A model generated the notes under the pieces. That model was given only the letters and a program-made list of their open reading frames with translations. It searched no databases and was not told the DNA's origin. Made by a program: the position numbers and the translations under genes. Shown piece by piece: positions 8,507-18,188 of a stretch of 64,000 nt of DNA. Positions within the stretch are counted from its first letter, which is position 1, and each line of letters starts with the position of its first letter. The DNA comes from Sulfurimonas sp. (GTDB lineage: Bacteria; Campylobacterota; Campylobacteria; Campylobacterales; Sulfurimonadaceae), in the NCBI RefSeq assembly GCF_029027405.1, contig NZ_CP093396.1, positions 2,553,497-2,617,496 of the forward strand, given 5' to 3'.

Positions 8507-9910
8507 ATGGCTTCTGCAATAACCTCATTGGGTATTGGGTCGGGTGTTTTAACTTCTGATGTAATAGACAAGTTAAAAAATGTTGATACATCAAGAATTA
8601 TTAAACCAATAGAGAGAAAAATTACTCTTAACAATCAAAAACAAGATGCACAAAAGTTGCTAACTTCGTTAATTAAAACATTTAAAGCTAGTGCTTCTGC
8701 TCTTAGTTATAATACAATATTTGACAATAAAAGTGTAGAAATAAGCGGTAAATCTGAAATAAAAGTGGATGCTGGTGCAACGGTAGAATCATTTACTTTA
8801 GAAACTACTACTTTAGCTAAAAAAGACATAACAAAATTAGGTGCAGTTGCAAGTAAAGTCTCAGATATTGCTTCAGCTGATGGCAGATTAGAAATAAAGA
8901 TTGGCTCTGATCCAGCCAATCCTAAAAAAACATTAAGCATTGCTTACACAGCAGGAATGACGCTAAATGATTTAACTCAAGCCATTACAGAGGCAGCAGG
9001 TGATGATATTTCAGCATCTGTCCTTCAAACTGGAGATGGTGAGTATAGTTTAGTTCTTTCTTCTAAGTCAACAGGTGAAAATTCTACTTTAACAATTAAT
9101 GATGTTAATGGTAACTTGGATGCTTCTCTTTTTGCAGCATTTGATGCCACTACAAACCCAACTGGTTATGAAAAAGTACAAGCGGCTACAGATGCAAAGT
9201 TTAAATACAATGGTATCGCAATGACAAGATCAACTAACGAGATAAAAGATATTATTTTGGGTGTAAATATTACACTTAAAAAAGAGGGTGATTTTTCAAG
9301 AGTTGATATTTCACAAGATACATCAAAAATAACAGGGGAATTAAAACAGTTTGTCGATAGCTATAACACACTGATTACAAATATCCACGATATGACATTA
9401 AAAAATAAAGAAACTGGAGCAGAAGGTGTATTTAATAGTAATAACTTTGTTAAATCTATATCTAGAGAGTTAACAAAAGCAATTACAGTTCTAAGCAGTA
9501 GTAATAATTCCCTTCTCAACTATGGTATTGACTTAAATAGACAGGGTAGAATGAGTTTTGATTCTGCTGATTTTGAGAAAAAACTAAGTAATGATCCAGA
9601 TTCCATAAAAGTGTTTTTTTCAGGAGGAACAGACAAAGATGGAAATAAAACAACAGGTATATTTGAAACTATTGATGAGAGAATAAAAGAATATACAGGT
9701 TATGGTAAACTTTTGAGTACTTTTGAGTCAGACTTAAAAACAGAAGGTAGAAATCTTTCTAAAAATCATCTAAATGCACAAAAGTCACTAGATGCCCGCT
9801 ATGAAATCATGTCTAAAAGATTTATGGCTTATGATGCAATCATAAGCAGAATTAATGCTCAATTTTCATCGCTAAAAATGATAATAGATTCTGAGTCGAA
9901 TTCTAAATAA
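8507..9910 (+). CDS. fliD: Flagellar filament cap protein FliD (HAP2)
   Basis: 467 residues. The N-terminus (SLGIGSGVLTSDVIDKLKNVD) is the FliD N-domain, a central region carries the hook-associated repeats (ELKQFVDSYNTLITNIHDMT), and the C-terminal coiled coil ends with RFMAYDAIISRINAQFSSLKMIID. FliD caps the growing filament outside the cell and helps flagellin subunits fold into place. Its length is ordinary for Campylobacterota. The gene is preceded by a sigma28-type promoter and is the first of a long run of overlapping genes involved in glycosylation. The following glycosyltransferase ATG overlaps its stop by 1 nt. Confidence 0.94.
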   Translation: MASAITSLGIGSGVLTSDVIDKLKNVDTSRIIKPIERKITLNNQKQDAQKLLTSLIKTFKASASALSYNTIFDNKSVEISGKSEIKVDAGATVESFTLETTTLAKKDITKLGAVASKVSDIASADGRLEIKIGSDPANPKKTLSIAYTAGMTLNDLTQAITEAAGDDISASVLQTGDGEYSLVLSSKSTGENSTLTINDVNGNLDASLFAAFDATTNPTGYEKVQAATDAKFKYNGIAMTRSTNEIKDIILGVNITLKKEGDFSRVDISQDTSKITGELKQFVDSYNTLITNIHDMTLKNKETGAEGVFNSNNFVKSISRELTKAITVLSSSNNSLLNYGIDLNRQGRMSFDSADFEKKLSNDPDSIKVFFSGGTDKDGNKTTGIFETIDERIKEYTGYGKLLSTFESDLKTEGRNLSKNHLNAQKSLDARYEIMSKRFMAYDAIISRINAQFSSLKMIIDSESNSK

Positions 9911-12021
9911 TGAACGAAACAAGTATTTACTTTTTTAATTCATTAGTTGCACTTGAGGCGGCTAAAGGGTGTCAAGATGATAAGTATTTATTTTTTTATG
10001 ATGGAACTCTTTTGGAAGATGCTCCATCAAACTGCATAAATGTACCAATAGCTTCATTTTATGATTTTTTCCTGCAGACAACATATCCACAAATAGCACA
10101 ACTGAATTTTGACAATGTTAATTTTTCCGATACAATAAAATCTCAAATAACTCAGAACATAACTCAAACTATTACAGCTATAAAAAATCAAAAAATTGAA
10201 ATTATAAACTCTCTTCTTCCTGCTAAAATAGATGATAAAAATATTGGCGTAATGATATTTTCATTTTTAAAACACCTCATAGAAGGTGCTGAGGAAGAAG
10301 CAACTGTTGAATTAATTATAAAATTATTAAATATAATAACTTACTTACAAACACATCAATATGAACAGACTCAACAAATACTTGATCTACAGATGCAACT
10401 ATTTACATCAATAAATATACAAGAAACAAGTATGAATAATATCTTCATATCATTTGTTTTAAAGCAACTTCAAGATAAAAAAGAGTTTGATAAGAATAGA
10501 GAAGAGTGCCTACAAAAGATAAGTAACTATAGCGCGATACATGATATCTTCACTAATTTTCATTTTGTAAAGTATATTTATACGCCAAAAGAGTTTAAAA
10601 AATTTATACATATACAGGCAAAAATTATATTTAAATCTGATTTTTTTGACCTTGGCACAATAAAACAAAAAGAACAAGTGTATCGGTTCTTTTATATCAC
10701 TAACTATACTTTTGATTTTTTTGAAGATTTTAAAGAGATGTATAACATCTTACTTCCTATATATCTTGAAGCTATCAAAAAAGACCTAGATGAACTGGTG
10801 ATGTTTATATACTATCCACTTCAGTTTTCATGGAACGGAGTTGCTCAGACTCAAAAGGAACATAAAAATTTTAACGATACGGTCGAGCGTCCATTTGAAT
10901 CATATGTAAAAAATATACTTATAGATAAATACAAGCTCAAAGCAAATAAGAAAAAAATAAGTCCTAATCAAAAAAAAATAAAAGTGGCTCTACTTGTTCA
11001 TAGAATTCTTGACCTTTCTGTAAATCATGTAATGATGTCCTTACTTGAAGCTATAAAAAAAGACCCAGATAAACAATATGAGTTTATAGTTTACGATATG
11101 AACTTAATGGAAATGATGGGAAGTGATGACAAAAAAGTTGATGAGTTAAAGAAACTTGGGTTTAAATATGTTGACTTACATCATGAATTTTTCGAAGGTA
11201 CTTATGCATTTTATCCAATATTAGAAAAAACTTTAAAAACTAGAAAATTACTTATAAAAGATAAGATAGATATACTCATAGGTTATCATAACCGTTCTGA
11301 GTATAACTTTCTTTTTACTAGTAGAACTGCTCCTAAACAAATTTATTGGAGTCATGGAAATGATGAGTATGATTTAGATGCTATTGATAGTAAAATTTCT
11401 CACTTCAATACTACGGATAAAAGGTTTAAACACTTTGAAATCCCTATAGATTTAGAAATATATAACCCTGATGTTGATATAAATGAAATTAACAAGATCA
11501 GAGATTCATACCCAAAAGATAGTTTTATACTTGGTAGCATCGGGAGGCTTATAAAGCTAGATAGTGATGAGTACTTACAAACTGTTGCTGCTATCATGAA
11601 AAAAAATCCACATACTATTTACTTAGCTTGTGGTGGAAAGAATAGCGAAGTTAAACGCAAAGTCGAAGCACTAGGCTTATCTGATAGGTTTTATTTTCCA
11701 GGTCACATAGATGCTCATGTATATGCCCATGTTATAGACTTATGGTTAACACCTTTTCCTTTTGGTGGAGGTATGGCACTTGAAGAGTATAGATCTAAAG
11801 GGAAACCTTATGTTGTAATATATGACTATAAAGGTGAAAAATTAAATTTAGCTCTATCTTTTGCAAAAGATAAAAATGACTATATATTAATTGCCAATAA
11901 GTTCATTCATGATAAAAATTTACTACAAAGAGTAACTAAGAGTTACCTTGAGCATGCATCTAAACAATTAGAAAAACACACTATAAATGATTTTAGAAAT
12001 ATTCTGAAGATCTCTATATGA
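9910..12021 (+). CDS. Large glycosyltransferase-like protein (GT-B, GT4/GT41-like C-terminus)
   Basis: 703 residues. Residues 1 to about 350 are helical, with no motif I recognise. From about 355 onward (KIKVALLVHRILDLSVNH) the sequence becomes a GT-B glycosyltransferase. DILIGYHNRSEYNFLFTSRTAPKQIYWSHGNDEYD resembles the O-GlcNAc-transferase-like GT41 group, and GSIGRL, DRFYFPGHI and PFPFGGGMALEEYRSKGKP form the nucleotide-sugar-binding half. It overlaps fliD by 1 nt and the next gene by 4 nt. Because it is the first gene after the filament cap gene, I infer it adds sugar to flagellin or a carrier. The acceptor and donor cannot be read from sequence. Confidence 0.7.
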   Translation: MNETSIYFFNSLVALEAAKGCQDDKYLFFYDGTLLEDAPSNCINVPIASFYDFFLQTTYPQIAQLNFDNVNFSDTIKSQITQNITQTITAIKNQKIEIINSLLPAKIDDKNIGVMIFSFLKHLIEGAEEEATVELIIKLLNIITYLQTHQYEQTQQILDLQMQLFTSINIQETSMNNIFISFVLKQLQDKKEFDKNREECLQKISNYSAIHDIFTNFHFVKYIYTPKEFKKFIHIQAKIIFKSDFFDLGTIKQKEQVYRFFYITNYTFDFFEDFKEMYNILLPIYLEAIKKDLDELVMFIYYPLQFSWNGVAQTQKEHKNFNDTVERPFESYVKNILIDKYKLKANKKKISPNQKKIKVALLVHRILDLSVNHVMMSLLEAIKKDPDKQYEFIVYDMNLMEMMGSDDKKVDELKKLGFKYVDLHHEFFEGTYAFYPILEKTLKTRKLLIKDKIDILIGYHNRSEYNFLFTSRTAPKQIYWSHGNDEYDLDAIDSKISHFNTTDKRFKHFEIPIDLEIYNPDVDINEINKIRDSYPKDSFILGSIGRLIKLDSDEYLQTVAAIMKKNPHTIYLACGGKNSEVKRKVEALGLSDRFYFPGHIDAHVYAHVIDLWLTPFPFGGGMALEEYRSKGKPYVVIYDYKGEKLNLALSFAKDKNDYILIANKFIHDKNLLQRVTKSYLEHASKQLEKHTINDFRNILKISI

Positions 12022-13274
12022 GAAATGAAGCTGGTTGGAGTTTTTTATTTGATGATAATGAACCTGCTATCAATTTCAAAAATGAGTTAAAATATAATTT
12101 TAAAAGATATATAGTTGATTTACTTATTATAGTACCATTTTTATTAAGCCTTATTATCCTTTTTATATACAAGAAACTACGTACTCCTAATCTTGAGAAA
12201 AAAATACTATTAGGAACAGTGCCTATCGTAACTTTTTACTTACTAACTAAACTACTTAAACAAAACGGTTTTAATACTACGCTTTTTGTCTTTGATGATT
12301 GGTCAAATGGAAATTTTCATAATGATATCTCTTTTAGTGATATATGCAAAAATAAATTTTTAAATAAAGAGTCTTATCTTTTTGGTCCATATATATCATT
12401 TCTTTGGGCTTTAAATAAATTTGACATTTATACTCTTTACTTCAACAGTGGCTTTTTAGAAAGAACTATTTTTTGGCGAATTGAACCAATTATATATCAA
12501 CTTTTCAATAAAAAAGTCATCCTTTTCCCTTATGGAAGTGATGTATGGTCCATAAAACAAAACTCAAATCGTGTACAAAAGTTAGGTCATATGATGAGTT
12601 TAAAAAAATACTTTCATCTAGATAAAAAAATAGAATCTAGAGTATACCATTGGTCTAAGTATGTGAATTTAATAATTGCTACTGTCAACTACATAGACTT
12701 CTTACAAAAAATAGATATTTTAGTTTATCATGGACATATTATAGATGATATTAATAATAAAAAATATACTTACAATTTTAAAAATACGGATGATATAAAG
12801 ATAATTCATTATGCTAATGACAAAGTAAGAAAAGGTAGTAACTACATAGAGAACAGTTTAAAAAAGTCCAATAATCATATAAATAATTTAGAATTTTACT
12901 ACGCCGAGAAAAGAGATGTAATCCTCTCAAAACTAGATAGCTCACATTTTTATATAGAACAATTAACTGATGGCTTTTTTAGTTACTCAGCGCTTGAAGC
13001 AATGATAAAAGGTAAAATAGTATTTTTGTATTTAGATGAAAGTATCAATGATATGTATAAGATTGTAAATAGTAATTACTACATAGACTTTTTTGACAAC
13101 TCTCCCATAGTAAATATCAACCTATACAATTTAGAAGATAGACTCATAGAGTATCAAAATAAAAATTTTAATGAACTAAAAGAGATAAGTTTAAAATCAA
13201 GAGAATTTGCCATAAAACTTTTACAAGAAAATGAAAAAATGTATCTAAAAATATTTGACAGACTAGTAAAATAG
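12018..13274 (+). CDS. Glycosyltransferase-like protein with N-terminal membrane segment
   Basis: 418 residues. A hydrophobic segment at about residues 35-51 (VDLLIIVPFLLSLIILFIY) follows a short cytosolic N-terminus. The rest has GT-B features: VILFPYGSDVW (as in GT4 enzymes), KIIHYAND, FYIEQLTDGFFSYSALEAMIKGK (the acidic EAM nucleotide-binding segment). The family is divergent and the donor sugar is unknown. The start overlaps the previous gene by 4 nt (ATGA) and the stop is immediately followed by the ATG of the asparagine synthase gene, so all are likely one transcript. Role in flagellin or surface-sugar decoration is inferred from context. Confidence 0.65.
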   Translation: MRNEAGWSFLFDDNEPAINFKNELKYNFKRYIVDLLIIVPFLLSLIILFIYKKLRTPNLEKKILLGTVPIVTFYLLTKLLKQNGFNTTLFVFDDWSNGNFHNDISFSDICKNKFLNKESYLFGPYISFLWALNKFDIYTLYFNSGFLERTIFWRIEPIIYQLFNKKVILFPYGSDVWSIKQNSNRVQKLGHMMSLKKYFHLDKKIESRVYHWSKYVNLIIATVNYIDFLQKIDILVYHGHIIDDINNKKYTYNFKNTDDIKIIHYANDKVRKGSNYIENSLKKSNNHINNLEFYYAEKRDVILSKLDSSHFYIEQLTDGFFSYSALEAMIKGKIVFLYLDESINDMYKIVNSNYYIDFFDNSPIVNINLYNLEDRLIEYQNKNFNELKEISLKSREFAIKLLQENEKMYLKIFDRLVK

Positions 13275-15071
13275 ATGTGCGGTATAGTTGGTTTTGTAGC
13301 ACATCAAAACAATAAACTACTCAAAGACATGAACGATGCCTTAGTTCACAGAGGACCTGATTCATTAGGTAGTTTTAATTCTAAGACTGTCTCATTAGCA
13401 ATGAGAAGATTATCTATAGTAGATATAGAGTCTGGTTCTCAACCTTATTATTCAAAAGACAAATCAATCGTTGTTGTGTTTAATGGTGAGATATACAATC
13501 ATAAAGAACTTCGTAATGAGCTTATTTCTAAAGGCTACTGTTTTTCTTCTTCACATAGTGATGGAGAGATTATTCCAAATATGTATTTAGAATATGGAGT
13601 AGATTTCGTAAATAAACTTAACGGTATGTTTGCAATAGCTTTATATGATGTAGATAAACAAAAGCTACTTTTATATAGAGATAGACTTGGAAAAAAACCA
13701 CTTTATTATACCTCAATAAATAAAGAGTTCTATTTTGCATCAGAGATAAAAGCACTTCTAAAGATCAAAAATGATTTTAAAATAGATAAACACTCTTTAA
13801 TAAACTATCTTCAACTAAAAAATACTTCTGCACCAGATACAATCTATGAAGATATAAAACAAGTAAATAGTGCATCTTATATTGAGTATGATTTAAGGTT
13901 AAAAACTTATGTAGAAAATAAATATTGGGATTTAGATTTTTCTAAAAAAACAAATTTATCTGAACATGAGATATCTAAGAAATTGATAACTCTCTTAGAA
14001 GATGCCGTGAAAATAAGAACAGAGTGTGATGTTGAGTATGGAGCATTTTTAAGTGGTGGTTTGGACTCTAGTTTAGTTTGTTCTATCATTACCCAAACTC
14101 ATAACAAAAATCTTATGACTTTTTCTCTTGGTTATAAAGACGATTTTAAAAATAAACAAAGTGATTTGTATCATGCCAGAAAATTATCTGAAAAACTTGG
14201 AACAAATCATTATGAATATATACTAGATTCAAAAGAAGTTTTTGATGAATTATCAGATGCACTTCGAGCTTTTGATGAGCCATTTTCAGGGACTATAAGC
14301 ACTTATTTTTTAACTAAACTAATCTCGAAAAATGTAAAAGTAGCACTATGCGGTGATGGGGCTGATGAACTTTTTGGAAGTTACTTAACTCATAGACTTT
14401 CAACTCCGATAGAGAACTATCTTAACAATACTCAACATATAAAACCTTTTGATTCAAAAGAAGAATTTGAGTTTTTAAAACATATAGCAGATGAAGATAT
14501 AGCTGTTTGGAGAAATAAGTTGAATGTTTTTAGTGATGATGAATTAAACTCTTTATTTCTAAGTAACATAGATATCCCAAATCCTTATAAAAATATCACC
14601 ACTACGGCTAAGACTATGCTCGATAAATGTTTAGAGATAGATGAAAAAGAACTACTAGTAAATCAAATACTTCCATTTACAGATAGACTCTCAATGGCAC
14701 ATTCTCTAGAGGTTCGCTCACCTTTTTTAGATTACCGTATCGTCGAGTTTGCCGCACAAATTCCATCATCACTTAAAATAAAAGATACTGTTAATAAATA
14801 TATACTCAAAAAAAGTGCATCTAAGTATCTTGATGATGAAATCATAAACAGACCTAAAGAGGGTTTTGTACTTCCTGTATATCAATGGATAGAAGAAGAG
14901 TATTTTGATGAAGTTTATACTACAATACTTCATTCTAATATGATAGATGATTTTGAATTTAATAAAATATATATAAAAAATTTACTAGACACTTTTAAGA
15001 TACAAAAAAAACAACACGCAAAAATTTGGAATTTATATACACTAGCAGTTTGGTACGAGGGAATAAAATGA
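13275..15071 (+). CDS. asnB: Asparagine synthase-like glutamine amidotransferase (first of three)
   Basis: 598 residues with the complete AsnB architecture: Cys2 nucleophile (MCGIVGF), class II glutaminase (RGPDS, MRRLSIVD, FNGEIYN) and a C-terminal synthetase domain with the PP-loop (FLSGGLDSSLV, about residue 257) and CGDGADELFGSY. AsnB makes asparagine from aspartate, glutamine and ATP. Within polysaccharide clusters such proteins often amidate sugar carboxylates or acetyl groups instead. The gene lies inside the fliD-led glycosylation operon, between a glycosyltransferase and a radical SAM gene, which favours a sugar or peptide amidation role. The window has three such genes, so at least two are probably not for asparagine supply. 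Confidence 0.88.
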   Translation: MCGIVGFVAHQNNKLLKDMNDALVHRGPDSLGSFNSKTVSLAMRRLSIVDIESGSQPYYSKDKSIVVVFNGEIYNHKELRNELISKGYCFSSSHSDGEIIPNMYLEYGVDFVNKLNGMFAIALYDVDKQKLLLYRDRLGKKPLYYTSINKEFYFASEIKALLKIKNDFKIDKHSLINYLQLKNTSAPDTIYEDIKQVNSASYIEYDLRLKTYVENKYWDLDFSKKTNLSEHEISKKLITLLEDAVKIRTECDVEYGAFLSGGLDSSLVCSIITQTHNKNLMTFSLGYKDDFKNKQSDLYHARKLSEKLGTNHYEYILDSKEVFDELSDALRAFDEPFSGTISTYFLTKLISKNVKVALCGDGADELFGSYLTHRLSTPIENYLNNTQHIKPFDSKEEFEFLKHIADEDIAVWRNKLNVFSDDELNSLFLSNIDIPNPYKNITTTAKTMLDKCLEIDEKELLVNQILPFTDRLSMAHSLEVRSPFLDYRIVEFAAQIPSSLKIKDTVNKYILKKSASKYLDDEIINRPKEGFVLPVYQWIEEEYFDEVYTTILHSNMIDDFEFNKIYIKNLLDTFKIQKKQHAKIWNLYTLAVWYEGIK

Positions 15072-16069
15072 AAATAACTGATGAAACAAAAGATAGACTA
15101 CTTAAAATTGAAGGAAAACTTCAAGAGTGGGAGTTCCCACCTCAGATAATTATAGAGAGTACCTCTGTGTGTAACCAAGCCTGCATCCACTGTAACCACC
15201 GCATCATGGAGAGAACTAAACAACATATGGATACAGATCTTTTTAAAAAGATAGTTGATGAAATAGCCAAAGAGGAACCAAATACTGAGATATGGCCAAC
15301 TTTTTATGGGGAGGCTACAACTCTTCGTGAGACACTATATGAACTACTTAGGTACGGTAGAGATGCAGGGCTTACAAACATGGTTTTAAATTCTAATGGA
15401 GTTTTACTAGAACGACATGACTGGATAGACCAAATTCTTACATCTGGGCTTAAAAGATTTATACTCTCGCTTGATGGTTTCACTTGTGAAACTTTTAACA
15501 AGATAAGAGTTGGGGGAGATAGAGATAGAGTTTATGCATCTGTAGAGAAACTCCTAAAAAGAAGAGATGAGTTAGGCTTAGAGTTTCCAGTTATTCAGTG
15601 TCAGTTTTCAGTTATGGATGAGAATAGACACGAAGTTGAAGCTTTTAGAGAGCACTGGGAACCTCTTGGTGCTGAAGTAAAAACTAGAAATATGCTCTCG
15701 TGGACAAACTCTGGTGATGTAGTAGCAAATAACTTAGACTATGATACAAAATTTAGAGTAGCTTGTCCGTGGGCGATGAATACCATGGCTATACATGAAA
15801 ATGGAAATGTAGTAACTTGTGCAGTTGATTATGAGGGTAAGACCATCATAGGTAATGCAAAGGACACATCTTTAAAAGAGTTATGGCAAAAACATACAAG
15901 AGTAGTAAAAAAACCACATATAGAAAATAGATGGGAAGAAATACCAGATATCTGTAAAACTTGTCCAGACTGGCAAGTAGCTGGTGCAACATATCATGAA
16001 AATAAAAATATAGAACTCAAAAAAGAAGCTAGACCTTTTTGGTGGAAAGAAGATGAGAATGAAGATTGA
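15068..16069 (+). CDS. Radical SAM/SPASM protein (first of two)
   Basis: The protein starts MKITDETKDR at 15068, after a GAGGG ribosome site, and overlaps the asnB stop by 4 nt. An earlier in-frame ATG at 15026 lies inside asnB and is unlikely. The radical SAM cluster motif CNQACIHC (CxxxCxxC) is at about residues 36-43. A C-terminal cysteine-rich SPASM-like region (CAVDYEG; CKTCPDW) would hold an auxiliary Fe-S cluster. Such enzymes carry out radical modification of peptides, carbohydrates or small molecules in the cytoplasm. The substrate is unknown. Together with a second radical SAM protein two genes later it is placed among sugar-modifying genes. Confidence 0.85.
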   Translation: MKITDETKDRLLKIEGKLQEWEFPPQIIIESTSVCNQACIHCNHRIMERTKQHMDTDLFKKIVDEIAKEEPNTEIWPTFYGEATTLRETLYELLRYGRDAGLTNMVLNSNGVLLERHDWIDQILTSGLKRFILSLDGFTCETFNKIRVGGDRDRVYASVEKLLKRRDELGLEFPVIQCQFSVMDENRHEVEAFREHWEPLGAEVKTRNMLSWTNSGDVVANNLDYDTKFRVACPWAMNTMAIHENGNVVTCAVDYEGKTIIGNAKDTSLKELWQKHTRVVKKPHIENRWEEIPDICKTCPDWQVAGATYHENKNIELKKEARPFWWKEDENED

Positions 16070-16511
16070 TATTGTTGATTTAAAAAAGAATTTACAATAT
16101 TTAGACCAATATATAGTACTTAGAAATAATTACAAAGATGACCTTTTTACGGAGATTGTAACTTATCAAGAGACAAGAAATTGGCTGCAAAACAACTCTA
16201 TAGTAAATATGATAGCTACTCAAAACAAGATGCTTTTAGGAGTAGTTATTTTATATATAGACAAAAAAAATGAAGTAACTATTTTTGTAAAAGAAAAAAA
16301 CAAAGGTATAGGAACTTTGCTACTTAAAGAGATTGAAAAACATGCAATTAAAAATGGACTAACATATCTTCTCTCTTGGATAGAAGCATCAAATAAAGCT
16401 TCTAAAACACTATTTATAAAAGAAAAATATACTTTAATTCATGAAAAAATAAAGAAATATAACAATATAAACTATAATGGAAATATATTTAAAAAGGACT
16501 TATATATATGA
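16053..16511 (+). CDS. GNAT-family N-acetyltransferase
   Basis: 152 residues with a GNAT fold signature: a beta strand IATQNKMLLGVVILYID and the acetyl-CoA pyrophosphate-binding loop NKGIGTLLLKEIEKHA (Q/RxxGxG/A-like). Enzymes of this type N-acetylate amino sugars or amino acids. The start overlaps the upstream radical SAM gene by 17 nt; a second in-frame ATG at 16059 is nearly as plausible. The stop overlaps the second radical SAM gene by 4 nt. The context suggests acetylation of an amino sugar made by the cluster. Confidence 0.72.
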   Translation: MRMKIDIVDLKKNLQYLDQYIVLRNNYKDDLFTEIVTYQETRNWLQNNSIVNMIATQNKMLLGVVILYIDKKNEVTIFVKEKNKGIGTLLLKEIEKHAIKNGLTYLLSWIEASNKASKTLFIKEKYTLIHEKIKKYNNINYNGNIFKKDLYI

Positions 16512-17503
16512 AACATACACAAAACAACTATGCTATCAGGGATGAAGCAGAAGAGTTTCCAATGATGTCGGTTTTATCATTTTCATATGTATGTAATGCT
16601 TTGTGTCCAAACTGTCCATACACTAACTCAGACATCCGTTCAGACTATAAAGATGCAAAGTATATGTCTAATGAGATTTTTAAAAAGATTGCCGATGAAG
16701 TTGGAGAGCATAATGCTTGGCTTAGAATAAGTGGTGGCGGTGAACCAACAATGCATCCAGAGTTTTTAGAACTTATGATATATGCAAAAGAAAAAGGCTG
16801 TAAACTAGGCATCATAACAAATGGCTCACTGATGAATGAAACTCTTGCTAAGAGTTTGTTAGAGATAGATGTGGAAATGCTAGAATTTTCAGTAGATGCT
16901 TCAAAGCAAAGTGATTATGACATAGTAAGAAAAGGTCTTAATTTTGATGAACTTGTCCAAAATCTAAAAACTGTATATAAACTAAGAAATGAGATGAATT
17001 CAAATACAAAAATCATTGCATCTGCAATAAACCAAAATAATATAGATGTAGATGAAGTAGAAAAGTTTTGGTTACCATATGTGGATAATTTTCAAAAAAG
17101 AAAATATCTAACTTGGGGTATAAATGATTCTAGTGAATCTGCTGATGACACACCTTACTTGCCACCAGAGGAGAGAATTCCATGTCCTTTTCTCTTTGAA
17201 AGATTAAATATAGATTCTCGTGGTCAAATTATGATGTGTGGTTACGATATAGCAGCAAATACAAATATGGGAAATATCAATAACGCATCTATAAAAGATA
17301 TCTGGCATGGTGATAAATTTAACAGTTATAGAGATAAACATCTTCAAAAAAAAGGTGATGAAATTGACTTGTGTAAAAACTGCCCAGATTGGAAATATAG
17401 ATCTTGGAAACATAACTATTGGAAACTTGTGGAGAATGCTCAAAAAAATAAAGACTCTTCTCTTGGTCTTTCAGATAGTGAAGGTGCTGTAGAAGTTGAC
17501 TAA
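16508..17503 (+). CDS. Radical SAM/SPASM protein (second of two)
   Basis: 331 residues. The radical SAM motif CNALCPNC (CxxxCxxC) is at about residue 30, followed by SGGGEPTMHPEF, the glycine-rich SAM-binding segment. C-terminal cysteines (CPFLFERLN, MMCGYDI, CKNCPDW) form a SPASM-like auxiliary-cluster domain. The protein is related to the first radical SAM protein at 15068 but is clearly a different sequence. The start overlaps the GNAT gene by 4 nt and the end overlaps the WbqC gene by 8 nt. Function is not identifiable beyond radical chemistry, with likely participation in sugar or peptide modification. Confidence 0.85.
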   Translation: MKHTQNNYAIRDEAEEFPMMSVLSFSYVCNALCPNCPYTNSDIRSDYKDAKYMSNEIFKKIADEVGEHNAWLRISGGGEPTMHPEFLELMIYAKEKGCKLGIITNGSLMNETLAKSLLEIDVEMLEFSVDASKQSDYDIVRKGLNFDELVQNLKTVYKLRNEMNSNTKIIASAINQNNIDVDEVEKFWLPYVDNFQKRKYLTWGINDSSESADDTPYLPPEERIPCPFLFERLNIDSRGQIMMCGYDIAANTNMGNINNASIKDIWHGDKFNSYRDKHLQKKGDEIDLCKNCPDWKYRSWKHNYWKLVENAQKNKDSSLGLSDSEGAVEVD

Positions 17504-18188
17504 AGTAGCTATACTCCAACCATCATATATTCCATGGATTGGATACTTTGAGCAAATAATAAATGTTGATATATTTGTTTTTTATGATGATGTTCAATAC
17601 ACAAAAAATGATTGGCGAAATAGAAATAAAATCAAAGTACTCAATGGCAGCTCTTGGCTTAGCATCCCTGTAAATTCATCAACAAGTAAAAATATAAACG
17701 AAGTATTAGTTGACGATACTAAAAATTGGCGAGTCAAACATCTAAAATCTTTAAAGCAATTTTACTCAAAATCAAAATACTTTGATGAGATATATCCAAT
17801 TCTTCAAAACAATATAAACTCAGATAACAACTCACTTAGTAACATATCTATAAACATTATAAAAGATATCTCAAAATACTTAAAATTAGATACAAAATTT
17901 TATCTATCATCCGATTTAGGTATTGGTGGAGATAAAAACGATAGACTCATAAATATTTGCAAACACTTTAATGCGTCAAGTTATTATAGTGGTAAAGCTG
18001 CAAAAAATTATATCAATAAAAAGTTATTTGATAACAATAAAATAGAATTAGTATTTCAAGAATATGAGCATCCATCCTACAAGCAATTACATGGAGACTT
18101 TTTACCATATTTGTCTATAATAGATTTATTGTTTAACTATGGGAAAAATAGCAAAAAAATTATAACTAAAGAGAGTTCAGATGTCTAA
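17496..18188 (+). CDS. WbqC-family protein (TTG start)
   Basis: 230 residues starting at a TTG, with the WbqC signature VAILQPSYIPWIGYFEQI and YDDVQYTKNDWRNRN. No ATG is available near the conserved N-terminus, and the TTG start creates an 8-nt overlap with the preceding stop, as at other junctions here. WbqC-like proteins are frequent in O-antigen and capsule clusters. Their biochemical role is uncertain, although several are associated with acylation of sugar residues. The ATG of the following dehydratase gene overlaps the stop by 8 nt. Confidence 0.8.
   Translation: MTKVAILQPSYIPWIGYFEQIINVDIFVFYDDVQYTKNDWRNRNKIKVLNGSSWLSIPVNSSTSKNINEVLVDDTKNWRVKHLKSLKQFYSKSKYFDEIYPILQNNINSDNNSLSNISINIIKDISKYLKLDTKFYLSSDLGIGGDKNDRLINICKHFNASSYYSGKAAKNYINKKLFDNNKIELVFQEYEHPSYKQLHGDFLPYLSIIDLLFNYGKNSKKIITKESSDV

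Noticed and set aside
16508..17503. PqqE/mycofactocin-type peptide maturase
   Set aside because: The protein has the SPASM cysteines, but I see no short precursor peptide gene nearby, so I did not call a RiPP system.
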